Shown here in pieces: positions 1-5,952 of a DNA stretch of 6,326 nt. The first letter of the stretch is position 1. Each line of letters starts with the position of its first letter. The position numbers and the translations under genes are program-made. This stretch comes from Methylococcaceae bacterium (lineage in GTDB: Bacteria; Pseudomonadota; Gammaproteobacteria; Methylococcales; Methylococcaceae): the NCBI GenBank assembly GCA_028678445.1, contig JAJRDJ010000271.1:1-6326 (forward strand). Reading direction: 5' to 3'. The notes under the pieces are model-generated. The model worked only from the letters and a program-made list of their open reading frames with translations, was not told the origin of the DNA and did no database searches.

Positions 1-39
1 AGTCAATAGAATCAATAACCTAGGTGGTCAGCTCCGGAG

Positions 40-54
40 AAAAGCGCGCTTTTT
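40..54 (-). terminator. Weak terminator-like palindrome after the broken minus-strand gene
   Basis: AAAAGCGCGCTTTT (40-53) is a perfect palindrome; read on the minus strand it ends in a short T run. It lies 14 bases past the inferred stop (68-70) of the minus-strand remnant, where a terminator would be expected. The stem is short and mostly A-T, so as an intrinsic terminator it would be weak. It could also be a chance palindrome. Confidence 0.25.
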
Positions 55-67
55 GCCGTGGGCGCTG

Positions 68-300
68 TTAAAGATGGGTTAAGGTGCCCATCGCCTGTTT
101 GCTGGTATTGGTGTTGACGGCCTGCACGAATTCCTGTTCGGCATCATGATCACCTTCTGGGGGGGGATTGGCAGGGAAGGCGGGCGCTGTCCCCCGCGGA
201 CCATTTCCCCGGCATTTTCGCTAACAACCAGGTAGAGGGCCATCTGTATTAGCTCTTCGCCGAAGCCGAACTGCTTGGCATCATCGACGAACAGCCCAGA
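68..300 (-). pseudogene. Frameshifted gene remnant, function not recognised
   Basis: On the minus strand one frame reads LFVDDAKQFGFGEELIQMAL and continues to about position 200, through YLVVSENAGEMV. The next frame takes over at about 200-190 and reads EGDHDAEQEFVQAVNTNTSK, then QAMGTLTHL and a TAA at 68-70. Both halves have protein-like composition with no stop in between, and the switch falls at a run of five C (191-195 on the plus strand). A second homopolymer, eight G at 159-166, sits inside the downstream half. I infer a single gene whose frame was lost by a small indel, or a sequencing error. The family is not recognised. How far it extends above 300 is unclear because the isoaspartyl methyltransferase gene starts at 381 on the other strand. 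The frame stays open to 459, but that part is probably a shadow. Confidence 0.35.
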
Positions 301-380
301 TGATAGAATTTGGTCCCCTGAAAAATCCGATTTGCCGGGCCCTAGTGAGGGCTGGATATACACATGAGAGGCAACCCGCC

Positions 381-1172
381 ATGTCGATTCCGATACTTCT
401 TCTCGGTCTCCGTCTGTCTTTTCGTCGACTGGACAGGTGTCAAGCGAAGCAATCGCCACACCTGTTGTGGCTTAGTGGTCTGTTCATGTTGAGCCTAATG
501 ATGTCTGCCTGTGCCGATAAATCCGATTATGCATCCGCGCGCAAACAAATGGTTGAACTTCAGCTCAAATCAGCCGGACGCGACATAACCCACCCCGAAG
601 TCCTAAAAGCGATGGGCGAAGTACCCCGGCATGAGTTCGTGCCGGAAAGCCAGCGTGAAGAGGCCTACACGGATCGTCCGCTCGCTATTGGTCATGGACA
701 GACCATCTCCCAGCCCTACGTGGTGGCATTCATGACCGAAAAGCTCGACCCCCACCCCACCGATAAAGTGCTGGAAATCGGCACCGGTTCGGGTTACCAG
801 GCCGCCGTGCTGTCACCCCTGGTTGCGGAGGTTTACACCATCGAAATCGTGAAACCCTTAGGGGAGCGTGCGCAATCCGATCTCAAGCGACTGGGTTATG
901 GCAATGTGCGGGTTCGCATCGGCGATGGTTATCGGGGCTGGCCGGAAGCGGCCCCCTTCGATGCGATCATGGTGACCTGCGCGCCGGACAAGATCCCAGA
1001 GCCGCTCGTGAACCAGCTTAAGGAAGGCGGCCGAATGGTCATTCCGGTGGGACCCTCCTTTAATCAGGTGTTGTACCTGCTCACCAAGCGGCGCGGAAAG
1101 ATGGAACAGCTGGCGGTGCTTCCGGTCCGGTTTGTACCCATGACCGGAGAGGCCATGCAGAAAGGCCCCTAG
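381..1172 (+). CDS. pcm: Protein-L-isoaspartate O-methyltransferase, predicted lipoprotein/exported form
   Basis: The enzyme transfers a methyl group from S-adenosylmethionine to the carboxyl of isoaspartyl residues in aged proteins, starting their return to normal aspartate. With the ATG at 381 the protein has 263 residues, against about 208 for E. coli Pcm. The family core is complete: GHGQTISQPY (104-113, with the conserved Ser110), SAM motif I VLEIGTGSGYQ (130-140), GDGYRGW (181-187), PFDAIMVTCAPD (192-203), GGRMVIPVG (216-224) and RFVPMTGE near the end. The extra N-terminus has arginines (around 11-18), a hydrophobic stretch (about 30-41) and then MSAC with Cys44, a lipobox-like end; Ala at +2 would suit outer-membrane sorting. 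GAGAGG at 366-371 is a plausible ribosome binding site. Starting at 486 would leave almost no signal peptide. An amino-acid permease gene follows after 24 bases, probably co-transcribed. The family call is firm; the export call is inferred from the N-terminus alone. Confidence 0.93.
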   Translation: MSIPILLLGLRLSFRRLDRCQAKQSPHLLWLSGLFMLSLMMSACADKSDYASARKQMVELQLKSAGRDITHPEVLKAMGEVPRHEFVPESQREEAYTDRPLAIGHGQTISQPYVVAFMTEKLDPHPTDKVLEIGTGSGYQAAVLSPLVAEVYTIEIVKPLGERAQSDLKRLGYGNVRVRIGDGYRGWPEAAPFDAIMVTCAPDKIPEPLVNQLKEGGRMVIPVGPSFNQVLYLLTKRRGKMEQLAVLPVRFVPMTGEAMQKGP

Positions 1173-1196
1173 CAGCATCCCATTGAGCACTCAAAC

Positions 1197-2474
1197 ATGA
1201 CGATGACGCGGCGCTTTGGCTTACCCTCCGCTACCGCGCTGGTCGTGGCAAGCATGGTGGGTTCGGGTGTTTTTACGACCAGTGGCTTGCTGCTTGAGAA
1301 GCTATCATCGCCGGGTTGGGTTTTGCTCGCATGGCTGATTGGAGGCTTGATCGCGGGATGCGGTGCCCTGAGTTACGGTGCGCTGTCGCGTCGCTTTCCG
1401 GAATCTGGCGGCGAATATCTATTTCTCTCCCGCACCATGCATCCCGCCGCAGGCAACATCGCGGGATGGATTTCGTTGCTGGTTGGCTTCTCGGCGCCTA
1501 TGGCCGCCGCGGCCTATGGTTTCGGCGAGTATCTGGCACCTTGGCTCCTGTCGAGCTCTCCCCAACTGACCGGCACCTTGCTGCTGTGTGGATTAGCCTG
1601 GCTGCATAGTTTCCTTGGCCTCGGAGGGCCGTGGCTACAGACCGTCGCGGTCGCCTTCAAGCTCTTGCTCATGGCGGCCTTTATGCTTCTGGCCTATCCA
1701 CGCTTGCCCAGCCACGCACTCGCCAGCACACCCGGCACTGGATTCGATGCCAGCACCTTCTTCACCTCGCTCATCTGGGTCTCGTTCAGCTATTCCGGCT
1801 GGAATGCCGCCGTTTACATCGGTGGCGAGGTGCGAGAACCGCGGCGCAACTTGCCGCTCGCACTGTTACTGGGCACGGGACTCGTCACCGGGCTGTACCT
1901 GGCGCTGAATTTCACCTTCTTATTTGCGGCGGAACCCGGGGCCTTGGCGGGCAAAGTGGACATCGGACGCGTCGCCGCCTTCGCGCTGGGTGGGGCCGCT
2001 TGGGCGGATTTCATGACCTTGCTGGTGGCCCTGGCACTGTCTCTGTCCGTCTCGGCCATGATGATGGCGGGTCCCCGAGTGTATGCGCGCATGGCGCAGG
2101 ATGGGCACCTGCCCCGCTGGTTCGGGGCGTATGAAGAAGGCGCGCCACGCAGGGCAATATTTCTGCAATGCGCTCTTGCACTGCTATTGCTGTGGAGTTG
2201 GGGGTTTCGGGAACTGCTCACGTATATCGGTTTCACTCTCGGCTTGAGCTCGGCCGTCACCGTTTATGCTTTGATTCGTCTGCGCCTTCGCGAAGGCAGC
2301 GGGCTGGTGGTCGCGGGTTGGCCCTGGACGCCGGCACTCTATCTGCTTGCGGTCGCCGCCATGACCCTGTCCGCCATTGTCCACCAACCCTTGGAAAGCC
2401 TGTGGGGACTCGCCACGATTCTGGGTGGCTGGCTGATTTGGTGGGTAACAAGAGTCAAGAGGACACTAGATTAG
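1197..2474 (+). CDS. APC-superfamily amino acid permease
   Basis: This is a 425-residue inner-membrane secondary transporter of the amino acid/polyamine/organocation superfamily, probably importing or exchanging an amino acid or amine. About twelve hydrophobic segments can be seen, roughly at 11-32, 40-61, 83-108, 127-142, 148-168, 188-208, 220-243, 267-290, 319-335, 339-361, 377-394 and 400-418. Family marks are GSGVF in helix 1 (22-26, the unwound substrate-binding stretch), ESGGEYLFLSR (69-79), the helix 6 to loop signature FSYSGWNAAVYIGGEVREP (197-215) with RRNLP after it, and ARMAQDGHLPRWFG (298-310). The length is normal for the family. The ATG at 1197 is followed by a second in-frame ATG at 1203, and neither has a strong ribosome binding site, which suits coupling to the gene 24 bases upstream. 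The substrate cannot be deduced. No convincing terminator lies in the 116 bases before the convergent peptidase gene. Confidence 0.9.
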   Translation: MTMTRRFGLPSATALVVASMVGSGVFTTSGLLLEKLSSPGWVLLAWLIGGLIAGCGALSYGALSRRFPESGGEYLFLSRTMHPAAGNIAGWISLLVGFSAPMAAAAYGFGEYLAPWLLSSSPQLTGTLLLCGLAWLHSFLGLGGPWLQTVAVAFKLLLMAAFMLLAYPRLPSHALASTPGTGFDASTFFTSLIWVSFSYSGWNAAVYIGGEVREPRRNLPLALLLGTGLVTGLYLALNFTFLFAAEPGALAGKVDIGRVAAFALGGAAWADFMTLLVALALSLSVSAMMMAGPRVYARMAQDGHLPRWFGAYEEGAPRRAIFLQCALALLLLWSWGFRELLTYIGFTLGLSSAVTVYALIRLRLREGSGLVVAGWPWTPALYLLAVAAMTLSAIVHQPLESLWGLATILGGWLIWWVTRVKRTLD

Positions 2475-2590
2475 CACTGCGGTCTCTGATCGTCATGGGC
2501 TCGGTCTCCCAACTCGCCGTATCTGACCATCATTATCAAGAGCGTAATCCGCCCGAAGACTTTGTCCCTATCGGCGCTCACGTCGCGGAC

Positions 2591-3442
2591 TCACGGACGG
2601 GTGTTGGAGGCCTTGTTGAACCCGGTGTCGAGCAACCGTGCCATGGTCCGGTTCCGGGCGGCTGCCGAAGAGGAGCCCATGACGACACCGATCAGACGCT
2701 TCCCACCGCGTCGGGCAGATGCCACCAGGTTGTAACCGGAGGCGCGCGTGTAACCCGTTTTGATGCCGTCCATGCCCCGATATGCACCGAGAAGACGATT
2801 ATGGTTCGGGTGGGCTGTGCCAGCGTAGATGAAGCGTCGCTGACCAAAATAATGATAGTACTGCGGATAATGGCGGAGGAGCGCACGTGCGAGTATCGCC
2901 ATGTCTCTGGCGGTCGTTCGATGGGCCGGGTGTGGCAGACCGGACGCATTACCGAAAGCGGTTCGGCGCATGCCGAGCGCGCGCGCCTTCCGGGTCATGC
3001 GTGACGCGAAGCGGCTCTCGTTGCCGGCCAGCGTTTCCCCAACGAGGGCCGCCATGTCGTTTGCCGACTCGGTAGTAATGGCCTGGATGGCATGATTGAC
3101 GCTGATCGTCTGTCCGGGCCGGAGCCCCAATTCCGTAGGCGGTTTGGCGGCGGCGCTGCGGGACACCCGCATGCGGCTGTGCAGCCGGATCTGCTGCCGA
3201 TCAAGCGCCTCGAATAGCATATATAGGGTCATCATCTTGGTCAACGAAGCCGGATAGCGCACGGCATCGGCGCCCGCCGCGCGCAGTGTTCGGCCGCTGC
3301 CCGCATCGACGACCAGGACGGACGGCTGACCTCCCGCCGCGGTTCCAGTGACAGCAATCCCGGCCAGTATTAATGCGAGGGCGAATCGCCAGCCCCCACG
3401 ATCACGCCAGATGGCCGGTTGTTTGAAGGTAAGAAGATCCAT
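2591..3442 (-). CDS. Serine D-alanyl-D-alanine carboxypeptidase (DacA/DacF type, low-molecular-weight PBP)
   Basis: A periplasmic penicillin-binding-type peptidase of the S11 family that removes the terminal D-alanine from peptidoglycan stem peptides. With the start at 3442 it has 283 residues. The three active-site motifs are present: SLTK (Ser66 nucleophile, Lys69), SAN (126-128) and KTG (228-230) within DGIKTGYTRASGYNLVASA. The N-terminus has basic residues, a hydrophobic core (RFALALILAGIAVTG) and a likely signal peptidase site after TAA near 36. The protein ends about 50 residues after KTG, so it is only the catalytic domain, without the C-terminal beta domain of PBP5 or the SPOR domain seen in some relatives. 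I chose the ATG at 3442 because AAAGGCGGTG lies just upstream and the signal peptide then starts sensibly; the in-frame ATG pair at 3505 and 3508 has no ribosome binding site. The gene is convergent with the permease. An endopeptidase role (PbpG-like) cannot be excluded. Confidence 0.92.
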   Translation of the reverse strand: MDLLTFKQPAIWRDRGGWRFALALILAGIAVTGTAAGGQPSVLVVDAGSGRTLRAAGADAVRYPASLTKMMTLYMLFEALDRQQIRLHSRMRVSRSAAAKPPTELGLRPGQTISVNHAIQAITTESANDMAALVGETLAGNESRFASRMTRKARALGMRRTAFGNASGLPHPAHRTTARDMAILARALLRHYPQYYHYFGQRRFIYAGTAHPNHNRLLGAYRGMDGIKTGYTRASGYNLVASARRGGKRLIGVVMGSSSAAARNRTMARLLDTGFNKASNTRP

Positions 3443-3982
3443 CGAAGCACCGCCTTTCGGAGGGTTTGCTGCACGTTCTGATTCCGCTGCCCAATCCGTG
3501 TTCATCATGATGTTTGTAGTGGGTAAGGTTCATGGGTGCATCCGTCGAATGTCCCCAAATGCGACGGAGAAGCTGCGGAAACAGCCTATGTGACACGCGT
3601 TTCGGTTCATGAATCGGATCTGCCGAATACTCAGCCGCCTTGGCTGTTCTGTGCCCGGAACGTCCGGCCCGGTCCAATGCCCTCCCGCGACGACGGGGCT
3701 CGACTCCCGCTTACATAGCATCGTATTCAGTTGACCAGATCCATACTACTTTTTGTTTTTGCACCTACAAGGTTCCAGCCACCCATCGAAATGCATCCAT
3801 TGGCAATCAATCACGGTGTTACAGGCCCTTGCATTACTGGTGGGATTATTACACTGTCGATGCGCCAGGGAAGCCGAAGCGGGTTAGTTGACCCAAGGTT
3901 CCGAAGCCGATGGCGCACAAGCGCCTTTTCGTAACTCCACGTCTGAGCATCTCAAGCATTCGCTCCACGGAATCCAACCCAT
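3443..3982. other. Gene-poor stretch between divergent genes
   Basis: These 540 bases separate the minus-strand peptidase from the plus-strand methyltransferase and should hold both promoters. Open frames here are short and unconvincing on both strands. The stretch contains one 7-bp inverted repeat (3541-3568), a T-rich tract (3750-3760) and a coding-like minus-strand scrap (3849-3985). The octamer GAAGCCGA occurs twice (3870 and 3903). TTGACC occurs at 3731 and 3888, but neither has a good -10 box at normal spacing. No tRNA is seen. Confidence 0.5.
3541..3568. repeat. Inverted repeat upstream of the carboxypeptidase gene
   Basis: TCCGTCG (3541-3547) and CGACGGA (3562-3568) are perfect 7-base inverted repeats with 14 bases between them. 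They lie about 100 bases upstream of the chosen start of the minus-strand carboxypeptidase. Spacing and place would suit a dimeric regulator's operator, but no T tract follows, so it is not terminator-like. A chance repeat is possible. Confidence 0.3.
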
Positions 3983-3985
3983 ATG
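3849..3985 (-). pseudogene. Possible coding remnant, unrecognised
   Basis: On the minus strand a frame just outside the methyltransferase reads VAEWVRTYGLDSVERMLEML followed by RRGVTKRRLCAIGFGTLG, ending at a TAA (3849-3851). Its composition and helical character look like real protein, unlike the antisense part that continues into the methyltransferase gene above 3985. No start codon or ribosome binding site of its own is visible, so if real it is the tail of a displaced gene. The family is not recognised, and a chance open frame is a fair alternative. Confidence 0.2.
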
Positions 3986-4837
3986 TCCTCACCCATTCGG
4001 CTACCCTATTTCGACGTGCTGCTGAAACTCCTGGACCAGGGGGATCCGGCGCTGGAGCAGGCCTTCGGCCGGCATGTGCATTGGGGCTATTGGCCCGAAC
4101 CCCGGCAGGCAAAGCGCACGCCGGAAGATTTCGCGAGGGCCGCGGAAGCTTTGTCGCGGCTGGTCTATCAGGCGGCGGGGGTGGGTGACGGGATGCGGGT
4201 CCTGGATGCGGGTTGCGGCTTCGGCGGAACGGTGGCCAGCCTGAATAACGGGTGTTCGAATGTTCATTTGGTCGGCCTGAACATTGACCCGCGCCAGCTG
4301 GACCGCGCACACCAGCGTATTACGCCTCGCACCGGCAACACGTTGGCATGGATCCAGGCCGATGCCTGCGTGTTGCCGTTTAAGGATGCCAGTTTCGATG
4401 CCGTCCTGGCGGTGGAGTGCATTTTCCATTTCCCGAGCCGCGCGGGGTTTTTCAAGGAAGCCTGGCGCGTGCTGAAACCGGGCGGTCGCTTGGCGTTATC
4501 GGATTTCGTGCCGGTCAGCGGGCTGCTGCCGATCATCAGACTCACGGAAAGCTGGTCCGCGACACTCGGCTTTTACGGCCATTGCGATGTGCACTGCACC
4601 TTAGCGGACTACCACCGGCTGGCCGCCGCGACCGGGTTTATGGTCAGCCACGCGCGGGATATTACCGCCGGGACCTTGCCCACCTATGCTTTCCTGCGGA
4701 CCCTGGCCAGACAAATGAAGATACCGAATCCGTCCGCCGTGCCGGAAACCCTGCTCCTGGAATGGACCAGCCGGCTGAGCGTCCTGCGCTATCGAGTGCT
4801 GGGTTTTGAAAAACCCGCACAAGGGGGTTGCGACTGA
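3983..4837 (+). CDS. Class I SAM-dependent methyltransferase, small-molecule type
   Basis: A 284-residue cytoplasmic enzyme with the Rossmann-like methyltransferase fold of the Methyltransf_11/UbiE-tocopherol-like group. SAM motif I is VLDAGCGFGG (73-82); the post-I region is LVGLNIDPRQLDRA (96-109); QADACVLPFKDASFDAVLAV (125-144) and WRVLKPGGRLALSDF (161-175) are motifs II and III. HVHWGYWPEP (31-40) before the fold is typical of methyltransferases acting on isoprenoid, sterol-like or amine substrates, but the substrate cannot be read off. The C-terminal 110 residues would cap the active site. The ATG at 3983 is kept because PYFDVLLKLL follows directly and no earlier in-frame start gives a better N-terminus; its ribosome binding site (ACGGAA, 3967-3972) is weak. 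The gene stands alone between a gene-poor stretch and gene remnants, so context gives no pathway clue. The fold is certain, the function is not. Confidence 0.88.
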   Translation: MSSPIRLPYFDVLLKLLDQGDPALEQAFGRHVHWGYWPEPRQAKRTPEDFARAAEALSRLVYQAAGVGDGMRVLDAGCGFGGTVASLNNGCSNVHLVGLNIDPRQLDRAHQRITPRTGNTLAWIQADACVLPFKDASFDAVLAVECIFHFPSRAGFFKEAWRVLKPGGRLALSDFVPVSGLLPIIRLTESWSATLGFYGHCDVHCTLADYHRLAAATGFMVSHARDITAGTLPTYAFLRTLARQMKIPNPSAVPETLLLEWTSRLSVLRYRVLGFEKPAQGGCD

Positions 4838-4931
4838 CCGGCTTGAACCCAACCCGCGCCAGCTCTTCCGGGTGGTCCGCACCGGCCCGGATGCGCTTCG
4901 ATTCTCCAAACCCCCGGAGGCGAGCGCTTGA
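4836..4931 (+). pseudogene. Short coding-like tail upstream of the permease remnant
   Basis: In the frame one base off the methyltransferase, starting where that gene stops, the sequence reads DRLEPNPRQLFRVVRTGPDA followed by LRFSKPPEASA and a TGA at 4929-4931. Third codon positions are mostly G or C, as in the real genes here, and the other frames are less protein-like. The stop overlaps the TTG start of the following permease remnant, the usual arrangement of coupled operon genes. No ATG or GTG start is visible at its head; a TTG at 4806 inside the methyltransferase gene would give 41 residues. I read it as the surviving end of a gene that once preceded the permease. The family is unknown, and it may be chance. 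Confidence 0.3.
4916..4920 (+). promoter_or_regulatory. Strong ribosome binding site selecting a TTG start
   Basis: GGAGG lies seven bases upstream of the TTG at 4928, which opens the permease-like frame. No ATG or GTG fits both this spacing and the frame, so the site decides the unusual start. Confidence 0.6.
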
Positions 4932-5160
4932 CCGCCGTTCTGGCTATTTTTCTGCTCGTTTATCTGGGCATGATTCTGGGTGGATTGCCTTTCCTGCTGC
5001 TGGATCGCACGGTTGTAACGCTGCTCGGGGCGATTGCACTGCTGGTAACCGAATCGATCACCGAGCTTCAGGCTAAGCAAGCGGTCCACGTCTCCACCCT
5101 GATGTTGCTCTTCTCATGCATGAGCTCGCCGCCCAATTGCGGCTGGGCGGGATATACGTA
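4928..5160 (+). pseudogene. N-terminal remnant of an SLC13/ArsB-NhaD-type anion permease, frameshifted
   Basis: From a TTG start the frame gives two membrane helices (LAIFLLVYLGMILGG at about 5-19 and the stretch around TLLGAIALLV at about 30-40) and then a family-like segment, SITELQAKQAVHVSTLMLLF. This resembles the beginning of SLC13/CitT and related ion permeases, which normally have over 400 residues. After LLFSCM the frame runs into PPNCGWAGYT and a stop (TAA, 5159-5161). One base missing near 5122-5125 would instead continue as LAAQLRLGGIY, which matches the family's usual RLGGFY-like stretch. After that the similarity ends altogether. The gene is thus both frameshifted and truncated after about 75 residues and cannot make a transporter. 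The family call rests on pattern recognition of the first two helices and the following motif. Confidence 0.6.
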
Positions 5161-5301
5161 ACCCCGCTACCTTCGCTCCACTGCGGCATTATCTCCCTGA
5201 ACCTGCTGCGTTATAACCACCAAACCAACATCCGCACGGCCCTATACGATAATGCGCTGAACCTAGAGGGGCTGTTAAGCTACGAGGGCATTCAGCATTG
5301 A
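5161..5301 (+). pseudogene. Unrecognised coding-like tail fused to the permease remnant
   Basis: In the frame that the permease would enter after its frameshift, the sequence stays open and reads ISLNLLRYNHQTNIRTALYD, then NALNLEGLLSYEGIQH and a TGA (5299-5301). It is hydrophilic and unlike the continuation of an SLC13 permease. It may be the C-terminal end of another gene brought in by a deletion that joined the two, with a junction around 5160-5185. I do not recognise its family. An open frame from the ATG at 5116 would span both pieces with 61 residues, but no ribosome binding site supports that start. Confidence 0.3.
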
Positions 5302-5358
5302 ACAGCCTTGGGGGAAGCACTAAAGCCTATGGAGAAGGCGAAGCGGGCCCGCGAAACA

Positions 5359-5402
5359 TAGAAAAAAGTTGTGTCGGGCGATAGCATGCTGCTACCGCCC
5401 GA
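5359..5402 (-). terminator. Rho-independent terminator downstream of orfA
   Basis: The arms 5374-5385 and 5391-5402 form a 12-bp stem with a 5-base loop. On the minus strand the RNA stem is UCGGGCG, a G-U pair, then UAGC, followed six bases later by a run of six T (5361-5366 on the plus strand). Read on the plus strand the G-U pair becomes an A-C mismatch and no T tract follows. So the orientation is minus, matching the orfA gene whose stop lies 27 bases upstream. Confidence 0.7.
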
Positions 5403-5428
5403 AGATAACGAACCAAAACCCTCTCCGA

Positions 5429-5815
5429 TCATCGCGATGATCTCCTCCCGGCCGGAGGGCGTTTTGACTCCCATTCCTTGCACAGGATTTCCAGTGCCAT
5501 CACCAATTCACGGATGCGCCGGTTGGCCTCATTGAGTTGTTTCTCGCGCGGGTCATGTTCTTGCTCATTAAGGCCGGCATCCATTCCGGCGAGGGCGCGG
5601 TCGTGCCATTGTTTAAGCTTATAGATCGGCACTGCCACCTCACGTGAGAGGGCAGCGACCGATTCACCGCGCAGCAGGCGCAGGACGACTTGTTTCTTGC
5701 GCCCGGTCGTCCAGCACTGGGCCTCGGTCGCCGCACTGGACACACTTCCCGTCATGCTACTAACTGCTGCCCATGCACCCAGTGCAACCCCAGCAACTTC
5801 AGATTCATTCCGCAT
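5429..5815 (-). CDS. IS3-type transposase OrfA-like helix-turn-helix protein, without OrfB
   Basis: A 128-residue protein resembling the OrfA subunit of an IS3-family element, which binds the element's ends and is normally joined to OrfB by frameshifting. The core GRKKQVVLRLLRGESVAALS (38-57) with REVAVPIYKLKQWHDRAL is the helix-turn-helix. DPREKQLNEANRRIRELVMA (88-107) forms a coiled coil, and the tail KRPPAGRRSSR resembles the usual basic end of this OrfA group, so the protein looks full length. I chose the ATG at 5815 because AGAGGAG precedes it by six bases; an earlier in-frame start at 5836 lacks this. No OrfB catalytic domain (DDE) follows: 27 bases after the stop comes a terminator, then other remnants. 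It may be a decayed element or a retained DNA-binding protein. The N-terminal 35 residues are Ala/Ser-rich and of uncertain meaning. Confidence 0.72.
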   Translation of the reverse strand: MRNESEVAGVALGAWAAVSSMTGSVSSAATEAQCWTTGRKKQVVLRLLRGESVAALSREVAVPIYKLKQWHDRALAGMDAGLNEQEHDPREKQLNEANRRIRELVMALEILCKEWESKRPPAGRRSSR

Positions 5816-5821
5816 GTCACG

Positions 5822-5828
5822 CTCCTCT
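5822..5828 (-). promoter_or_regulatory. Ribosome binding site of orfA
   Basis: AGAGGAG on the minus strand, six bases before the ATG at 5815, is a near-ideal Shine-Dalgarno sequence. It decides the start in favour of 5815 over 5836. Such a site is stronger than those of the metabolic genes in this window. Confidence 0.65.
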
Positions 5829-5890
5829 CTCAACACGGTTAATTACCCTTTGCGCTAGGCTGGAGGAAGAATAGATTGGGTGGTAGCCTT

Positions 5891-5910
5891 GGAGGCCTCC
5901 CCCCGGGGAG
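5891..5910. repeat. Two overlapping GC palindromes
   Basis: GGAGGCCTCC (5891-5900) is a perfect palindrome. It overlaps CTCCCC/GGGGAG (5897-5902 and 5905-5910), a 6-base inverted repeat around two C. They lie 76-95 bases upstream of the orfA start and could be a binding site or an element end, but this is not shown by the sequence. Confidence 0.4.
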
Positions 5911-5929
5911 ACAGTGCAATGCCCAGCCT

Positions 5930-5952
5930 GGGCGGGGCGGGGCGGGGCGGGG
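5930..5952 (+). repeat. Tandem GGGGC repeat, strong G-quadruplex motif
   Basis: Five G tracts (5930-5932, 5934-5937, 5939-5942, 5944-5947, 5949-5952) are separated by single C bases. Single-base loops and tracts of three to four G make this a textbook stable G-quadruplex motif; the opposite strand is C-rich. It lies about 115-140 bases upstream of the orfA start, on the non-template side for that gene's minus-strand reading being C-rich. It is also a simple pentanucleotide repeat, prone to copy-number change. Confidence 0.8.

Noticed and set aside
84..149. Tiny plus-strand frame with a lipoprotein-like sequence ending in LTAC
   Set aside because: Only 21 codons from a GTG, no ribosome binding site, and antisense to a better coding signal on the minus strand.
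2168..3004. Long plus-strand open frame across the end of the permease and the carboxypeptidase
   Set aside because: It is antisense to the carboxypeptidase, which has all three active-site motifs, and itself shows no family motif.
3677..3715. tRNA-like T arm (GGGGCTCGACTCCC)
   Set aside because: The loop lacks the TTCRANY pattern and no anticodon or acceptor arms can be folded around it.
5292..5483. Minus-strand frame just after orfA that might be OrfB
   Set aside because: It overlaps the orfA stop with ATGA, as OrfB might, but shows no DDE or OrfB motif and runs through the terminator hairpin.
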